This document shows positions 46,245 through 55,112 of a DNA stretch of 64,000 nt, one piece after another. The notes below the pieces were generated by a model that did no database searches, had not been told where the DNA came from, and saw only the letters and a program-made list of their open reading frames with translations. Position numbers and translations under genes: made by a program. This DNA is from an uncultured Clostridium sp. GTDB lineage: Bacteria > Bacillota > Clostridia > Clostridiales > Clostridiaceae. Position 1 is the first letter of the stretch, and every line of letters begins with the position of its first letter. Location: the NCBI RefSeq assembly GCF_937920395.1, contig NZ_CALEVF010000035.1:1-64000 (forward strand). The letters are read 5' to 3'.

Positions 46245-47351
46245 TTAAATTGTAATTAATTCATATTCTTTGTTACCTAGATTTAATTTTACAGCATGGT
46301 CGATAGCAACCTTCCAATTAGTTTCAGGGCTGACATCAGTGAAATGGTCATGATTTTTTTCACCATCTTTATCAAGGATACTTCCAGGTATGATAGGTTG
46401 ACCATTTACCGCATCTGCACAAGCAACATCTAGTGCAACAGGATCAAAAGAAGCAAACATGCCTACATCTGGAACAATTGGTACATCGTTCTCTCCATGA
46501 CAGTCACAGTAGGGAGATACATCAATAACTAGACTGATATGGAAGTTTGGACGATCGCTTATAACAGCGGATGAATATTCTGCAATTTTTTTATTTAAAA
46601 TATCATTTGATTCATCTGATGCAGGTAAAACGGCATCCATAGGACAGACACCAATGCATCTACCACAGCCAACACATTTATCGTGATTAATAGTAGCTTT
46701 CTTTTGTGTTATTGTAATAGCATTGAGAGCACAGTTCTTAGCACACTGACCACAACCTATACAATCATCATGTGAGATATATGGTTTTCCACTGCTGTGC
46801 ATTTCCATCTTACCTGCACGGGATCCACAACCCATACCTATATTTTTAAGAGTACCACCAATGCCAGCTGCTTCATGTCCCTTAAAATGAGTTAAGGTAA
46901 TAAATACATCTGCATCCATTATAGCATGACCAATCTTTGCCTCTTTTACATATTGACCACCTTTAACAGGAACTAAAACTTCGTCGGTACCTTTTAATCC
47001 ATCGCCAATTATAATATGACAGTCTGTAGAAAATGGAGAAAAACCATTGACATAAGCAGAATCTAGATGGTCTAGAGCGTTCTTTCTACCACCGACATAT
47101 AAAGTGTTACAATCAGTAAGGAATGGCTTTCCACCTAATTCCTTTACAATATCTACTACTGTTTTAGCATAATTCGGACGTAGATATGCTAGATTGCCAG
47201 GTTCTCCAAAATGAATTTTAATAGCCGTGAATTTTTTGTCAAAATTAATTTGACCAATTCCAGCTGCTTTAATTAGGCGTGTCAACTTTTGTTGCAAATT
47301 CTCTTTAAGTGTTGTGTGCATATCAGTAAAATATACTTTTGATTTTTCCAT
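46245..47351 (-). CDS. DUF362 protein with two 4Fe-4S clusters
   Basis: A 368-residue minus-strand protein. The DUF362 domain occupies both ends (IKIHFGEPGNLAYLRPNY, LTDCNTLYVGGRKNALDHL, LTHFKGHEAAGIGGTLKNIGMGC), and a ferredoxin insert lies at about residues 190-250 with CIGCGQCAKNCALNAI and CVGCGRCIGVCPMDAV, eight Cys that bind two 4Fe-4S clusters. The C-terminal VPDVGMFASFDPVALDVACADAVN is also family-typical. The biochemical role of the family is unsettled, probably electron transfer or cofactor handling in anaerobes. ATG 47351 follows TTGGAGG. It ends at the shared terminator with the CheX genes. Confidence 0.87.
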   Translation of the reverse strand: MEKSKVYFTDMHTTLKENLQQKLTRLIKAAGIGQINFDKKFTAIKIHFGEPGNLAYLRPNYAKTVVDIVKELGGKPFLTDCNTLYVGGRKNALDHLDSAYVNGFSPFSTDCHIIIGDGLKGTDEVLVPVKGGQYVKEAKIGHAIMDADVFITLTHFKGHEAAGIGGTLKNIGMGCGSRAGKMEMHSSGKPYISHDDCIGCGQCAKNCALNAITITQKKATINHDKCVGCGRCIGVCPMDAVLPASDESNDILNKKIAEYSSAVISDRPNFHISLVIDVSPYCDCHGENDVPIVPDVGMFASFDPVALDVACADAVNGQPIIPGSILDKDGEKNHDHFTDVSPETNWKVAIDHAVKLNLGNKEYELITI

Positions 47352-47528
47352 GTTTAATAACCTCCAAGGTTTATAAAATTTTATTCTTAAGTAAGAATAG
47401 GTTTTGTCTTTTATTCTATGACTAAAAGATATTCTACAAAAAATTAGTTTGAAATTTTAATTAGTATGTATTCACTAGTATAAATACTTATCAACCTCCA
47501 TTATATATGTTTTCTTAGAAAAAGAAAA

Positions 47529-47567
47529 CACGTACTTTTATGTTAGATACTATATAAAAGGTACGTG
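47529..47567 (-). terminator. Minus-strand terminator hairpin without an intact gene
   Basis: CACGTAC…GTACGTG arms extended by TTTTAT / ATATAAAAG (47529-47541, 47552-47567), and on the minus strand followed by TTTTCTTTTTC. It would stop transcription coming leftward from a region that now has only plus-strand remnants, or it insulates the DUF362 gene from upstream transcription. Confidence 0.5.
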
Positions 47568-47650
47568 GTGATATGGATTATTAAAATTAAAATTAGATGT
47601 TGTTATAAATTGTTCATTATTTAGACATGAAATCAGCACATATATTTTAG

Positions 47651-48046
47651 GTATTATTTATTACTCCATTTTATGTTACCTTTTATTTACAAAACGTTTG
47701 GCTCGTTTATGGTCATGCAGACCCACTTTCACGTAACATGTCATATGCTGAGGCAGCAAAAAGTACGTTGAATGGTTTACCATCTATTCATAAGTCAATA
47801 GCTTTTGCTATGTTCCTTTTAGTCCTTCGAGAACGTAACACTATATTTAAATGGATTTGGGGATTTTTTTGTTTAAGTGTCATTTATTCAACAATGTATT
47901 TAGAAATTCACTGGGTTATAGATGTAATAGCAGGTATGATTTTTGGATTTTTAATTGTTAAGTTGGTAGACTTTGTATTAATTAAAGCAAACAATATATT
48001 AGGTCGTAGATTTAATAATATTAAGCATAGTACATATTATGTATAA
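47651..48046 (+). pseudogene. N-terminally truncated PAP2-family membrane protein
   Basis: The open frame starts at 47651 without a proper start codon; the first ATG is at 47738. The visible 131 codons contain a membrane segment (FITPFYVTFYLQNVW), LNGLPSIHKSIAFAMF as PAP2 motif two and STMYLEIHWVIDVIAGMIFG as motif three with its His and Asp. The first motif and the N-terminal helices of an Aur1/Ipt1-type PAP2 protein (usually above 200 residues) are missing. A promoter or ribosome binding site is not evident at the truncation. It ends with its own terminator at 48068. I read it as a remnant. Confidence 0.65.
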
Positions 48047-48067
48047 TAATATAATTAAGCAGATTTT

Positions 48068-48111
48068 AACAAGCTCTGAGAGAAATATTACGGAGTTTGT
48101 TATTTTTTTTT
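48068..48111 (+). terminator. Terminator after PAP2 remnant
   Basis: AACAAGCTCTG / CGGAGTTTGTT stem (two G·T pairs) with a 12-base loop, followed by ATTTTTTTTT. Confidence 0.8.
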
Positions 48112-48300
48112 GTAAAAAATTGAAGGGTAATGATAATTGTTTGTAGAATTATGGTATAGGGCATTTTAAATTAAATAATATATTATTTCAATTATTGGAT
48201 ACAATTAAAGGTTAAGGGACTACTTAATTAAAGAAAATTTGTGAAATGAAAATTAATACATAGATTTAAATAAATATAAACGGGAGGAGTTGATTAATCA

Positions 48301-48942
48301 ATGCCAGATATTTGGATGTGTATAGGTAATATACGAGGTGCTACAGAAGGAAAGTTGTTTTCAAGTTATGGAGAAGTTTTTACGGTGATTAATAAAACAA
48401 GATTAACTAGTATGGATAAAGGGATAAAACTATTTGTAAGTAATGATGAAATAAGCAAATATTTTAAGCATCTAGAGCCTAATTATTCAGTTTATGGGGT
48501 TTGGGTAACAAATGGGTATGATAACTTTTTAAGGAAACTATTTAATTTGAGACCTAAAAAAAAATTAAGTTATAGTAGAGTAAATCTAGACGTATTTGAC
48601 AGGGGAACTCTTCAAAGAATTTACATAGAATTATTATCATATCTTTATAAAGTAAAATCAGATAAACTTCTTATACAATTTTCTACAATAATAAAATATC
48701 AATTAGAATCTTTAAAGATGATTTATAAAAACAAAGATTTAGTTAATTTTGATGAAGAGTTTGAGCAAACAAAAATACAGTTTAGAAAAATATATGAATT
48801 CTGTAATTCAATAGAACTTAAAACTGATCAAATTGAATTAGAGTATAGAATTAAAGTAATTAAGGACCTAATGGAAAAAAGAAAAGAAATAAATAAGTTA
48901 AACATATTAATGTTAGACGAAATTAATAAAATGAAAGATTAA
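48301..48942 (+). CDS. Unknown protein, helical C-terminus
   Basis: A 213-residue soluble protein. The first 80 residues look alpha/beta (MPDIWMCIGNIRGATEGKLF, VYGVWVTNGYDNFLRKLFNL), and the rest is a helical, charged domain with KVKSDKLLIQFSTIIKYQLE and a coiled-coil-like end. No catalytic motif, membrane helix or signal peptide is seen. The start is ATG 48301 with a strong GGGAGGAG upstream, so it is expressed. I do not recognise the family. It is followed after four bases by a fragment of a MarR-type gene. Confidence 0.6.
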   Translation: MPDIWMCIGNIRGATEGKLFSSYGEVFTVINKTRLTSMDKGIKLFVSNDEISKYFKHLEPNYSVYGVWVTNGYDNFLRKLFNLRPKKKLSYSRVNLDVFDRGTLQRIYIELLSYLYKVKSDKLLIQFSTIIKYQLESLKMIYKNKDLVNFDEEFEQTKIQFRKIYEFCNSIELKTDQIELEYRIKVIKDLMEKRKEINKLNILMLDEINKMKD

Positions 48943-48946
48943 AAAA

Positions 48947-49039
48947 ATGAGAAAAAAAGCATTTGAAGATTTTACAGTTGAGCAGCAGGAAGAAACGTTT
49001 CGACTATTAACAAAGATGCTAAATAATTTATCTAATTAG
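48947..49039 (+). pseudogene. C-terminal remnant of a MarR-type regulator
   Basis: The 30 codons read MRKKAFEDFTVEQQEETFRL and end in LLTKMLNNLSN. This matches the last helix of MarR proteins (pattern F-x-G/D-[FL]-[ST]-x-E-E-x…L-x-K-[ML]-L-x-N-L). All of the winged helix is missing, and no ribosome binding site precedes it. MarR regulators commonly lie directly before YczE/cytidylate-kinase fusion genes, which is the next gene here, so the arrangement suggests a deletion that removed the regulator's first 80 percent or so. Confidence 0.5.
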
Positions 49040-49080
49040 AAAGAAACTAATGAAAAAAAGAAGGAGAGTGAAACTCTAGA

Positions 49081-50391
49081 ATGTCAATTCGTGAGATAGT
49101 GAAACGTTATTTATTTTTTATTTTAGGGTTATTTATTATGGCGGTGGGGGTTGTGTTATCCACCAGGTCCAATTTAGGAACATCTCCGATTTCGTGTGTG
49201 CCATATGTGTTGAGTTTAGGATTTTCTATGACCATTGGGCAATTTACTTTCTTAATGAACTTATTATTTATTATTTTTCAGATTTTATTATTAAGAAAAC
49301 AATTTAAGTTTATTCAGCTACTTCAAGTTGTGGTAGCTTTTTTATTTGCCTATTTTACGGATTTTACTATGGGACTGTTATCATGGATAAGTGTGACCAG
49401 TTATCCTGCTCAATTAGGAGTATTGGTACTTAGTTGTTTAATTCTTGCTCTTGGAGTTAGTATGGAAGTAACTGCTGAGGTTGTCATGATGGCTGGTGAA
49501 GGAGTAGTTAGTGCCATCTCAATAGTTACTAAGAAGGAGTTCGGAAAATTAAAAGTAGTTTTCGATGTTACACTTGTAATTTGTGGCTTACTTTTTTCAT
49601 TTATTATTTTTCATCGACTAAATGGAATAAGAGAAGGAACAGTCTTAGCTGCTTTATTAGTTGGAACCCTTGTTCGTTTAATTAACAAACGTTTGAGTTT
49701 TATGGATGATGTATTTAAAGGTAAATCGGTAACTGTTAATACTAGTCAAGTATTAACAACTATTCAAAACACTAATCGACTAGTAGTAACAATTAGTCGT
49801 GAATATGGTAGTGGAGGACGTGATATTGGTAAAAAGATATCAGCAGATTTAGGCATTTCTTTCTACGATATGCAATTATTAAAAACTGCTGCCGAAGAAA
49901 CCGGACTTTAAGAAAAATTTATTGCAGAAAATGACCAATTTATTCCAAACTTATTACTAAATCAGTTGTTATCCCAAGGATATGCTTTTTCTAAAAAGGA
50001 AAAAGATCCTCTAAATGCTATTTATGAATCAGAAAAGAGAGCTATTATGAAGCTTGCCAATACAGAATCTTGCGTAATTATGGAACATTGTTCCGATTCT
50101 ATTTTAGCAGATTTTAAAGGGAGCTTCCATCTGTTTATTCATGCAGATAAAGCAAGTAGAATGAAGCGCATTCAGTATGAATATGGAGTATCAGAGAAAA
50201 ATGTCGAAGAAACGCTACATAAAACTGATAGGGCAAGAGAAACCTATTATCAAATCTATGCGGAACGTAAATGGGGACGTATTAAGAACTATGATTTAAC
50301 AGTTAACAGTGCGGTATTTGGATTAATTGTACTATATATTGTATACTCTTACAAAATATGTTATAATAATATTAATAAATTTAAGGGGTGA
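49081..50391 (+). pseudogene. YczE/YitT-like membrane domain fused to cytidylate-kinase-like domain, nonsense-mutated
   Basis: The N-terminal part (residues 1-210) is a five-helix YczE/DUF6198-type membrane domain (LSTRSNLGTSPISCVPYVLS). The C-terminal part is a P-loop kinase domain: VVTISREYGSGGRDIGKKIS at about 238-257, CVIMEHCSDSILAD, and the lid region DKASRMKRIQYEYGV. An in-frame TAA at 49909-49911 interrupts it after EETGL, and the same frame continues EKFIAENDQFIPNLLL without loss. This is a point nonsense mutation, not a frameshift. The C-terminus after SAVFG also departs from the family and runs into the promoter of the next small gene, as if a deletion ended there. The first start is ATG 49081. 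Confidence 0.8.
50339..50367 (+). promoter_or_regulatory. Promoter of small membrane-peptide gene
   Basis: TTGTAT (50339-50344), 17-base spacer, TATAAT (50362-50367), lying in the last codons of the preceding pseudogene and 20 bases before the next possible start. Confidence 0.65.
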
Positions 50392-50579
50392 TTATTATAA
50401 TTACATTATTTATTTTTGGATTTATCATAATAGTAACAGTTGCCATATTAACGTTTGCAGTTATAAAATCAATAGACAAAGTAAAAATAATAAAACAAAC
50501 ACAACTAATATATGAAAAAAAGCATCTAAAAAATTTAAAAAATCAAGAAGTTTTAGATAATATTAATTGTAAAGTTTAG
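50388..50579 (+). CDS. Small single-helix membrane protein
   Basis: A frame of 63 codons from GTG 50388. It encodes a hydrophobic helix (LFIFGFIIIVTVAILTFAVI) followed by a basic cytoplasmic helix (KSIDKVKIIKQTQLIYEKKH). The GGGGTG at 50385-50390 is more convincing as ribosome binding site than as start, in which case translation would begin at ATT 50397 or another non-standard codon. The good promoter just upstream supports expression. No family is recognised. A toxin-like peptide or a small membrane regulator would fit in size; neither is shown. Confidence 0.45.
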   Translation: MIIIITLFIFGFIIIVTVAILTFAVIKSIDKVKIIKQTQLIYEKKHLKNLKNQEVLDNINCKV

Positions 50580-50725
50580 CAAGAAGTGCTAGAAGAGGTT
50601 TTTAATTTTATAAGCGATTGAGGAGAATTTTTAATTTTAATTGACTTATGGATGTTATTTTAGAAAAATACTAACCGGCTTTTTGGGTGGTATTGGAATA
50701 AGTATTTTTTAGTGAATATTTATAT

Positions 50726-50762
50726 AAAAAAGATAGATTATAAAATATAATTTATCTTTTTT
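50726..50762 (+). terminator. Terminator hairpin in remnant region
   Basis: AAAAAAGATAGATTATA / TATAATTTATCTTTTTT (17 bp with one G·T pair) and a 3-base loop, ending in T6. It abuts the VOC-gene remnant that follows. Confidence 0.7.
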
Positions 50763-50993
50763 ACTAAATTAGGATTTTATTTTGATGGGCAATATATTAA
50801 TAAAAATGAGGGAGATAGATTAGTAGTTGGAGATAAAGGCGTTGTAGTGATGCTTTTTACGAAGGATGCTTTTAAAAATTTTACAGGAAATAATATCTCC
50901 AATTTATCGAAAGGCACAGAAGTATTGTTTTCCTTTGATGCAGATAGTAAAGATGAAGTAGATGAAATAGCAAAGAAGTATATGACAAATTAA
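50763..50993 (+). pseudogene. VOC-family (glyoxalase/bleomycin-resistance fold) remnant
   Basis: An open stretch without a start codon reads TKLGFYFDGQYINKNEGD, VVGDKGVVVMLFTKDAFKNF and GTEVLFSFDADSKDEVDEIA, and stops at 50991. This corresponds to the N-terminal module of VOC proteins of the type EFFTKLGF…VMLLTEEFFKTF…STEVLLALSVDSREEVDE. The beginning is lost at the terminator, and the whole second beta-alpha-beta module is absent. It is a decayed gene fragment. Confidence 0.65.
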
Positions 50994-51052
50994 ATATTTT
51001 TGATTATTAAAAAAACATATGTACATTTACAAAAAATGGTGCTATTATTACA

Positions 51053-51134
51053 TGGTAAAGCGTTTTATCATTGGATATTAGTCATATAAAGAAAATTTAT
51101 ATGGAAGTTTGTTTTAAAAAAAAGTAAACGTTTA
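51053..51134 (+). promoter_or_regulatory. Two LacI/CcpA-type operator-like palindromes
   Basis: TGGTAAAGCGTTTTATCA (51053-51070; 14 of 18 positions symmetric about the central CG) and TAAACGTTTA (51125-51134; perfect) lie upstream of the LacI-type gene, 27 bases from its start in the second case. Both have the central CG typical of LacI-family operators, so autoregulation or CcpA control is likely. Confidence 0.6.
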
Positions 51135-51160
51135 ACAAAACTATTTAGATTGAGGTTAAT

Positions 51161-52192
51161 ATGAATGTGACACTAAAAGATATTGCAGTTAAGACTGGAT
51201 TTTCAATTACAACAGTATCACTTGTTTTGAATAACAAAAAAACACGGGTTAGTAACCAGACAAAGAAACTTATTAAAAAGGTCGCACAGGAACTTAACTA
51301 TATTCCTAATCAAACGGCAATTAGTCTTGTTAAAAAAGAGAGTAAAACGCTTGGATTAATAATATCAGATATATCAAATCCGTTTTTCTCAGAGCTCTCA
51401 AAAGGTATTAGTGCAAAGGCGGCAGAATACGGATTTGATATCATGCTTTGTGATACAGAAGATAGTTATAAACTCACGATGAGATATCTTAAAATACTTA
51501 TAAGCAAAAACGTAGATGGTATCATCATGACACTTTCCCAGGACGTTAACGATGAAAATTTATTGTTAATAGAAAAATTCTTGGAAGAACATACGCTTCC
51601 AGTTGTTTTAGTTGAAAGATCTGATCATTTAATTATGTCCGACTGTGTTGTAGTAAATCATCAAATGGGAAGTTACCTTGCAACAAAGCATCTTATTGAA
51701 CTCGGACATCGAAACATTGCATGCATCACAGGACCTTCTCATTTGGAGGCCACAAACGGCAGAATTAAGGGATTCAAGAGGGCATTTGAAGAAAAGGGGC
51801 TTGAGCAAAGGAAAGAACTTATAGTTGAAGGAAATTATCATATAGAGTCAGGATATATTGGTGCTCAGAAAATTTTAAATATTGATCCTAGTATAACTGC
51901 TATACATGTTTTTAATGATATGATGGCTTATGGAGTATTTGAATGTTTTAAAGATAAAGGTATTAAAATCCCTGAGCAGATATCAGTTGTTGGATTCGAT
52001 GATATTTTCTTTTCAAAGATGCTTTATGTACCACTGACAACCATTGCGTTACCAATTCATCATATGGGTGGAAAAGCAGTTGAGCTTTTGATCGAAAGAA
52101 TTTTAAATAAATCACTCTCTTTTCGATGTAATATAGTTGAACCTAAACTTATTATAAGAAAGAGTACATGTGATATTCAAATTCAAAAATAA
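51161..52192 (+). CDS. LacI-family transcriptional regulator
   Basis: A 343-residue repressor. The helix-turn-helix LKDIAVKTGFSITTVSLVLN and hinge helix (KLIKKVAQELNYIPN) occupy the first 60 residues; the periplasmic-binding-protein-like effector domain follows, with LGLIISDISNPFFSELSKGI, VVNHQMGSYLATKHLIELGH and VVGFDDIFFSKMLYVPLTTI. Its position just before a nucleoside transporter operon suggests it responds to a nucleoside or ribose-type ligand. The start is ATG 51161 with GAGG upstream. Operator-like palindromes in its own upstream region indicate autoregulation. Confidence 0.9.
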   Translation: MNVTLKDIAVKTGFSITTVSLVLNNKKTRVSNQTKKLIKKVAQELNYIPNQTAISLVKKESKTLGLIISDISNPFFSELSKGISAKAAEYGFDIMLCDTEDSYKLTMRYLKILISKNVDGIIMTLSQDVNDENLLLIEKFLEEHTLPVVLVERSDHLIMSDCVVVNHQMGSYLATKHLIELGHRNIACITGPSHLEATNGRIKGFKRAFEEKGLEQRKELIVEGNYHIESGYIGAQKILNIDPSITAIHVFNDMMAYGVFECFKDKGIKIPEQISVVGFDDIFFSKMLYVPLTTIALPIHHMGGKAVELLIERILNKSLSFRCNIVEPKLIIRKSTCDIQIQK

Positions 52193-52350
52193 AAATAGAG
52201 TAATTAATTGTACTTTATTTTAAAGTTAACTGTACAAAAAAGCAATAATAGTTATATAATTGTAATGGTAATTGTTAGATGGATTAGAACTGGACAAAAT
52301 ATTAAATTTACCAGTTTAAGTCTATATTATATTAATAAAGGGGGATCATT

Positions 52351-53421
52351 ATGAAATGTAAAAAATTAGTTAGTTTAGTTACATCTATGTCAGTTATTGC
52401 AATGGTATTTGCGGGGTGTTCAAGCTCAGGCAAAACAGCTACCAAACCAGATACTACTACAAAAGTAACGTTTAAAGATGGAATGGTTACTGATACTGGA
52501 GGTGTCAACGATCAGTCCTTTAACCAAGGATCATGGAAGGGACTTCAGTCATTTGCTAAAAAAAATTCAGGAGTTCAGGTTAAATATTTAGAATCGGTCC
52601 AGAGCTCAAATTATCCATCTAATTTAAATCAGTTTGCAAGTAACAAATATAATCTTGTATGGGGAATTGGATATTTAATGGAGGATGCAGTAAAAGCTTC
52701 TGCAAAAGCATATCCTAATGTAAAGTTTGCAGTTATTGATGATGCAATGACTCCACATATGAGTAATGTTACTGGTGTTATTTTTAAGGCTCAAGAATCA
52801 TCTTTTCTTGTTGGTTATATTGCAGCGCTTAAGACAAAGACTAACAAAGTTGGATTTATTGGAGGAATAACAGGAAATGTAATTGATCAATTTGATTATG
52901 GTTATAGAGCTGGAGTTGCATATGGCGCAAAAGAGCTTGGAAAAACTATTACAGTTAATGTACAATATGCAAATTCATTTAGTGATTCATCACTTGGAAA
53001 GGCAATTTCTCAAAACATGTATGCTAAAGGTGCAGATATTATATTTACCGCTGCGGGTAACGTTGGACAGGGTATGGTTGCTGAGGCAAAAAGTGAAAAT
53101 AAGCTTTGTATAGGTGTTGATATGGATCAGTCCTATCTTGCACCAAACAATATGCTTACTTCATCACTTAAGAACGTTGGTAACGTGACAGAAGCAGTTT
53201 CAAAACAAATTAAAGATGGAGTAAATGTTGGAGGAAAGACACTTAATTATGGTCTTAAAGAGAATGGTGTTGGAGTTCCATACACAGCACAAGCTATAAA
53301 AATGTGTGGTCAAGACGTTCTTGATAAAACAAAGAAAGTTTCTGCAGATATTGTAAGTGGTAAGATTGTTCCTCCTTATAACAAAGATACATTTGGTAAA
53401 TACATTACTTCATTAAAATAA
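52351..53421 (+). CDS. BMP-family nucleoside-binding lipoprotein
   Basis: A 356-residue secreted lipoprotein. The signal peptide ends in the lipobox VFAG-C, with the lipidated Cys at residue 23, followed by a Ser/Thr/Lys linker. The mature part is a BMP (Bmp/Med/PnrA-type) binding fold: DTGGVNDQSFNQGSWKGL, VGYIAALKTKTNKVGFIGGI, DYGYRAGVAYGAKELGK and IIFTAAGNVGQGMVAEAKS are typical, the Asp and Phe of the first segment contacting the nucleoside. It delivers purine or other nucleosides to the ABC transporter encoded next. ATG 52351 has AAAGGGGG upstream. An attenuator-like hairpin separates it from the ATPase gene. Confidence 0.9.
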   Translation: MKCKKLVSLVTSMSVIAMVFAGCSSSGKTATKPDTTTKVTFKDGMVTDTGGVNDQSFNQGSWKGLQSFAKKNSGVQVKYLESVQSSNYPSNLNQFASNKYNLVWGIGYLMEDAVKASAKAYPNVKFAVIDDAMTPHMSNVTGVIFKAQESSFLVGYIAALKTKTNKVGFIGGITGNVIDQFDYGYRAGVAYGAKELGKTITVNVQYANSFSDSSLGKAISQNMYAKGADIIFTAAGNVGQGMVAEAKSENKLCIGVDMDQSYLAPNNMLTSSLKNVGNVTEAVSKQIKDGVNVGGKTLNYGLKENGVGVPYTAQAIKMCGQDVLDKTKKVSADIVSGKIVPPYNKDTFGKYITSLK

Positions 53422-53501
53422 TTACTTAATAACAATCTAAAATAATTAAAGCATTTTTATATTATAGATAATATTTTCATACAAAGAATGAATAGATTTA
53501 A

Positions 53502-53545
53502 TTAAACACACTAAATTATGAAAACTCATGGTTTAGTGTGTTTAA
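53502..53545 (+). terminator. Intra-operon hairpin (possible attenuator)
   Basis: Perfect 14-bp inverted repeat TTAAACACACTAAA / TTTAGTGTGTTTAA with a 16-base loop, between the binding-protein gene and the transporter genes. There is no long T tract after it, so it may act as partial terminator or stabilise the upstream mRNA, giving excess binding protein. Confidence 0.6.
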
Positions 53546-53573
53546 TATAAGATATAAAAAAGGAGAATAAACC

Positions 53574-55112
53574 ATGGAAGGTAAGCTACAATATGCTGTG
53601 GAAATGAAGTCTATCTATAAATATTTTGATGATTTTTGTGCGCTTTCCTCAATAGATCTTAAAATTGCTAAAGGAAGTATACATGCACTTCTGGGTGAAA
53701 ATGGGGCAGGAAAAACAACGCTTATGAATATTCTTTATGGACTGTATACACCTGATAGTGGGCAAATACTTATCAATGGTGAGAATGTAGAAATGAAAAA
53801 TCCTAATATTGCAATAGAACATAAAATTGGAATGGTTCACCAGCATTTCAAGCTTGTTGGAAAGTTTACAGTAATTGAGAACATTATTCTTGGAAAAGAA
53901 GTAGTTAAGGCTGGTTGCATATTAGATATTGCGAAAGCTCGCAGCGAGGTTAAAAAGTTATCTGAAATATATGGTCTTAATGTTGAACCTGATGCGAAGA
54001 TAGAGGATATATCTGTGGGAATGCAGCAAAGGGTTGAGATTTTGAAGGCTCTATACAGAGGTGTAGAAATTCTTATTCTTGATGAACCTACTGCTGTTTT
54101 AACACCTCAGGAAATAGAGGAACTTATAAAAATTATGAACAATCTTACGCAGAATGGTAAAACAATAATTATTATAACTCATAAGCTAAAAGAAATTAAA
54201 AAATCATCGCAGTATTGTACAATCATTCGACGTGGAAAATATATAGATACGGTTGATGTAAAAAATACTACTGAGCAGGAGCTCGCTTCCATGATGGTGG
54301 GAAGAGAAGTTAATTTAAAAGTCAAAAAAACAAAAGCTAAACCTAATGATGTAGTATTTACAATAGAGAACCTTATCGTTGAAGACAGCAGAAAAATAGA
54401 AAGAGTAAAAAATTTCTCTTTGTCTGTTAGAAAAGGGGAAATAGTTGGGATTGCTGGTATTGACGGTAATGGCCAAAAAGAGCTTGTTGAAGCAATAACT
54501 TGCCTTAAAAAAGTGAAATCAGGTAAAATCTCTATAAATGGAGTAGAAATCCAAAATACATCGCCACATAATGTTATTGAACATGGAATTTCTACAATAC
54601 ATGAAGATAGGCAAAAGCGGGGGTTAATTCTTGATTTCCCGGTGAAGTATAATTTTATAACTGAAAAATATAATAAACCTAAATTCTCAAATCGTTTTGT
54701 TTTAAATAATAAAGCAATAAATAAATTTACAGAGGATTCTATAAAGGAATATGATATTAGACCAGAGGATTGTGCATCGAAACCTGTGAGTGCTTTATCC
54801 GGTGGAAATCAACAAAAAGTTGTAATTGCAAGGGAACTTTCTAATGACCCAATACTTCTTGTTGCATTTCAACCAACAAGGGGACTTGATGTAGGGGCTA
54901 TAGAATTTGTACATAGTACACTTGTGAAACATCGAGACAGTGGCCATTCAATTTTGCTTATTTCCTTTGAACTTGATGAAATTATAAACGTAGCTGATAG
55001 AATTTGTGTTTTATATGATGGACAGATAGTAGCTGAGTTTCTACAAGGTGAAGTTGACGAAAAGGTTGTTGGACTTCTAATGGCAGGAGGGGAAAAGAAA
55101 AATGAAATATAA
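53574..55112 (+). CDS. Nucleoside ABC transporter, duplicated ATP-binding subunit
   Basis: A 512-residue protein with two ABC domains, as in NupA/YufO and RbsA-type proteins. Domain one has Walker A GENGAGKTT (near 40-48), signature ISVGMQQRVEILKAL and Walker B ILILDEPTAVLTPQE. Domain two has a degenerate Walker A GIDGNGQKE (near 299-307), signature LSGGNQQKVVIARELS and PILLVAFQPTRGLDVGA, where the usual Asp-Glu of Walker B is changed; such asymmetry is normal for the second domain in this family. The start is ATG 53574 after AAAGGAG. The stop overlaps the permease gene by 11 bases. Confidence 0.92.
   Translation: MEGKLQYAVEMKSIYKYFDDFCALSSIDLKIAKGSIHALLGENGAGKTTLMNILYGLYTPDSGQILINGENVEMKNPNIAIEHKIGMVHQHFKLVGKFTVIENIILGKEVVKAGCILDIAKARSEVKKLSEIYGLNVEPDAKIEDISVGMQQRVEILKALYRGVEILILDEPTAVLTPQEIEELIKIMNNLTQNGKTIIIITHKLKEIKKSSQYCTIIRRGKYIDTVDVKNTTEQELASMMVGREVNLKVKKTKAKPNDVVFTIENLIVEDSRKIERVKNFSLSVRKGEIVGIAGIDGNGQKELVEAITCLKKVKSGKISINGVEIQNTSPHNVIEHGISTIHEDRQKRGLILDFPVKYNFITEKYNKPKFSNRFVLNNKAINKFTEDSIKEYDIRPEDCASKPVSALSGGNQQKVVIARELSNDPILLVAFQPTRGLDVGAIEFVHSTLVKHRDSGHSILLISFELDEIINVADRICVLYDGQIVAEFLQGEVDEKVVGLLMAGGEKKNEI

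Noticed and set aside
52193-52350. Possible purine riboswitch before the nucleoside-binding lipoprotein gene
   Set aside because: The expected conserved loop sequences of the purine aptamer are not present; only AT-rich sequence and a ribosome binding site were found.
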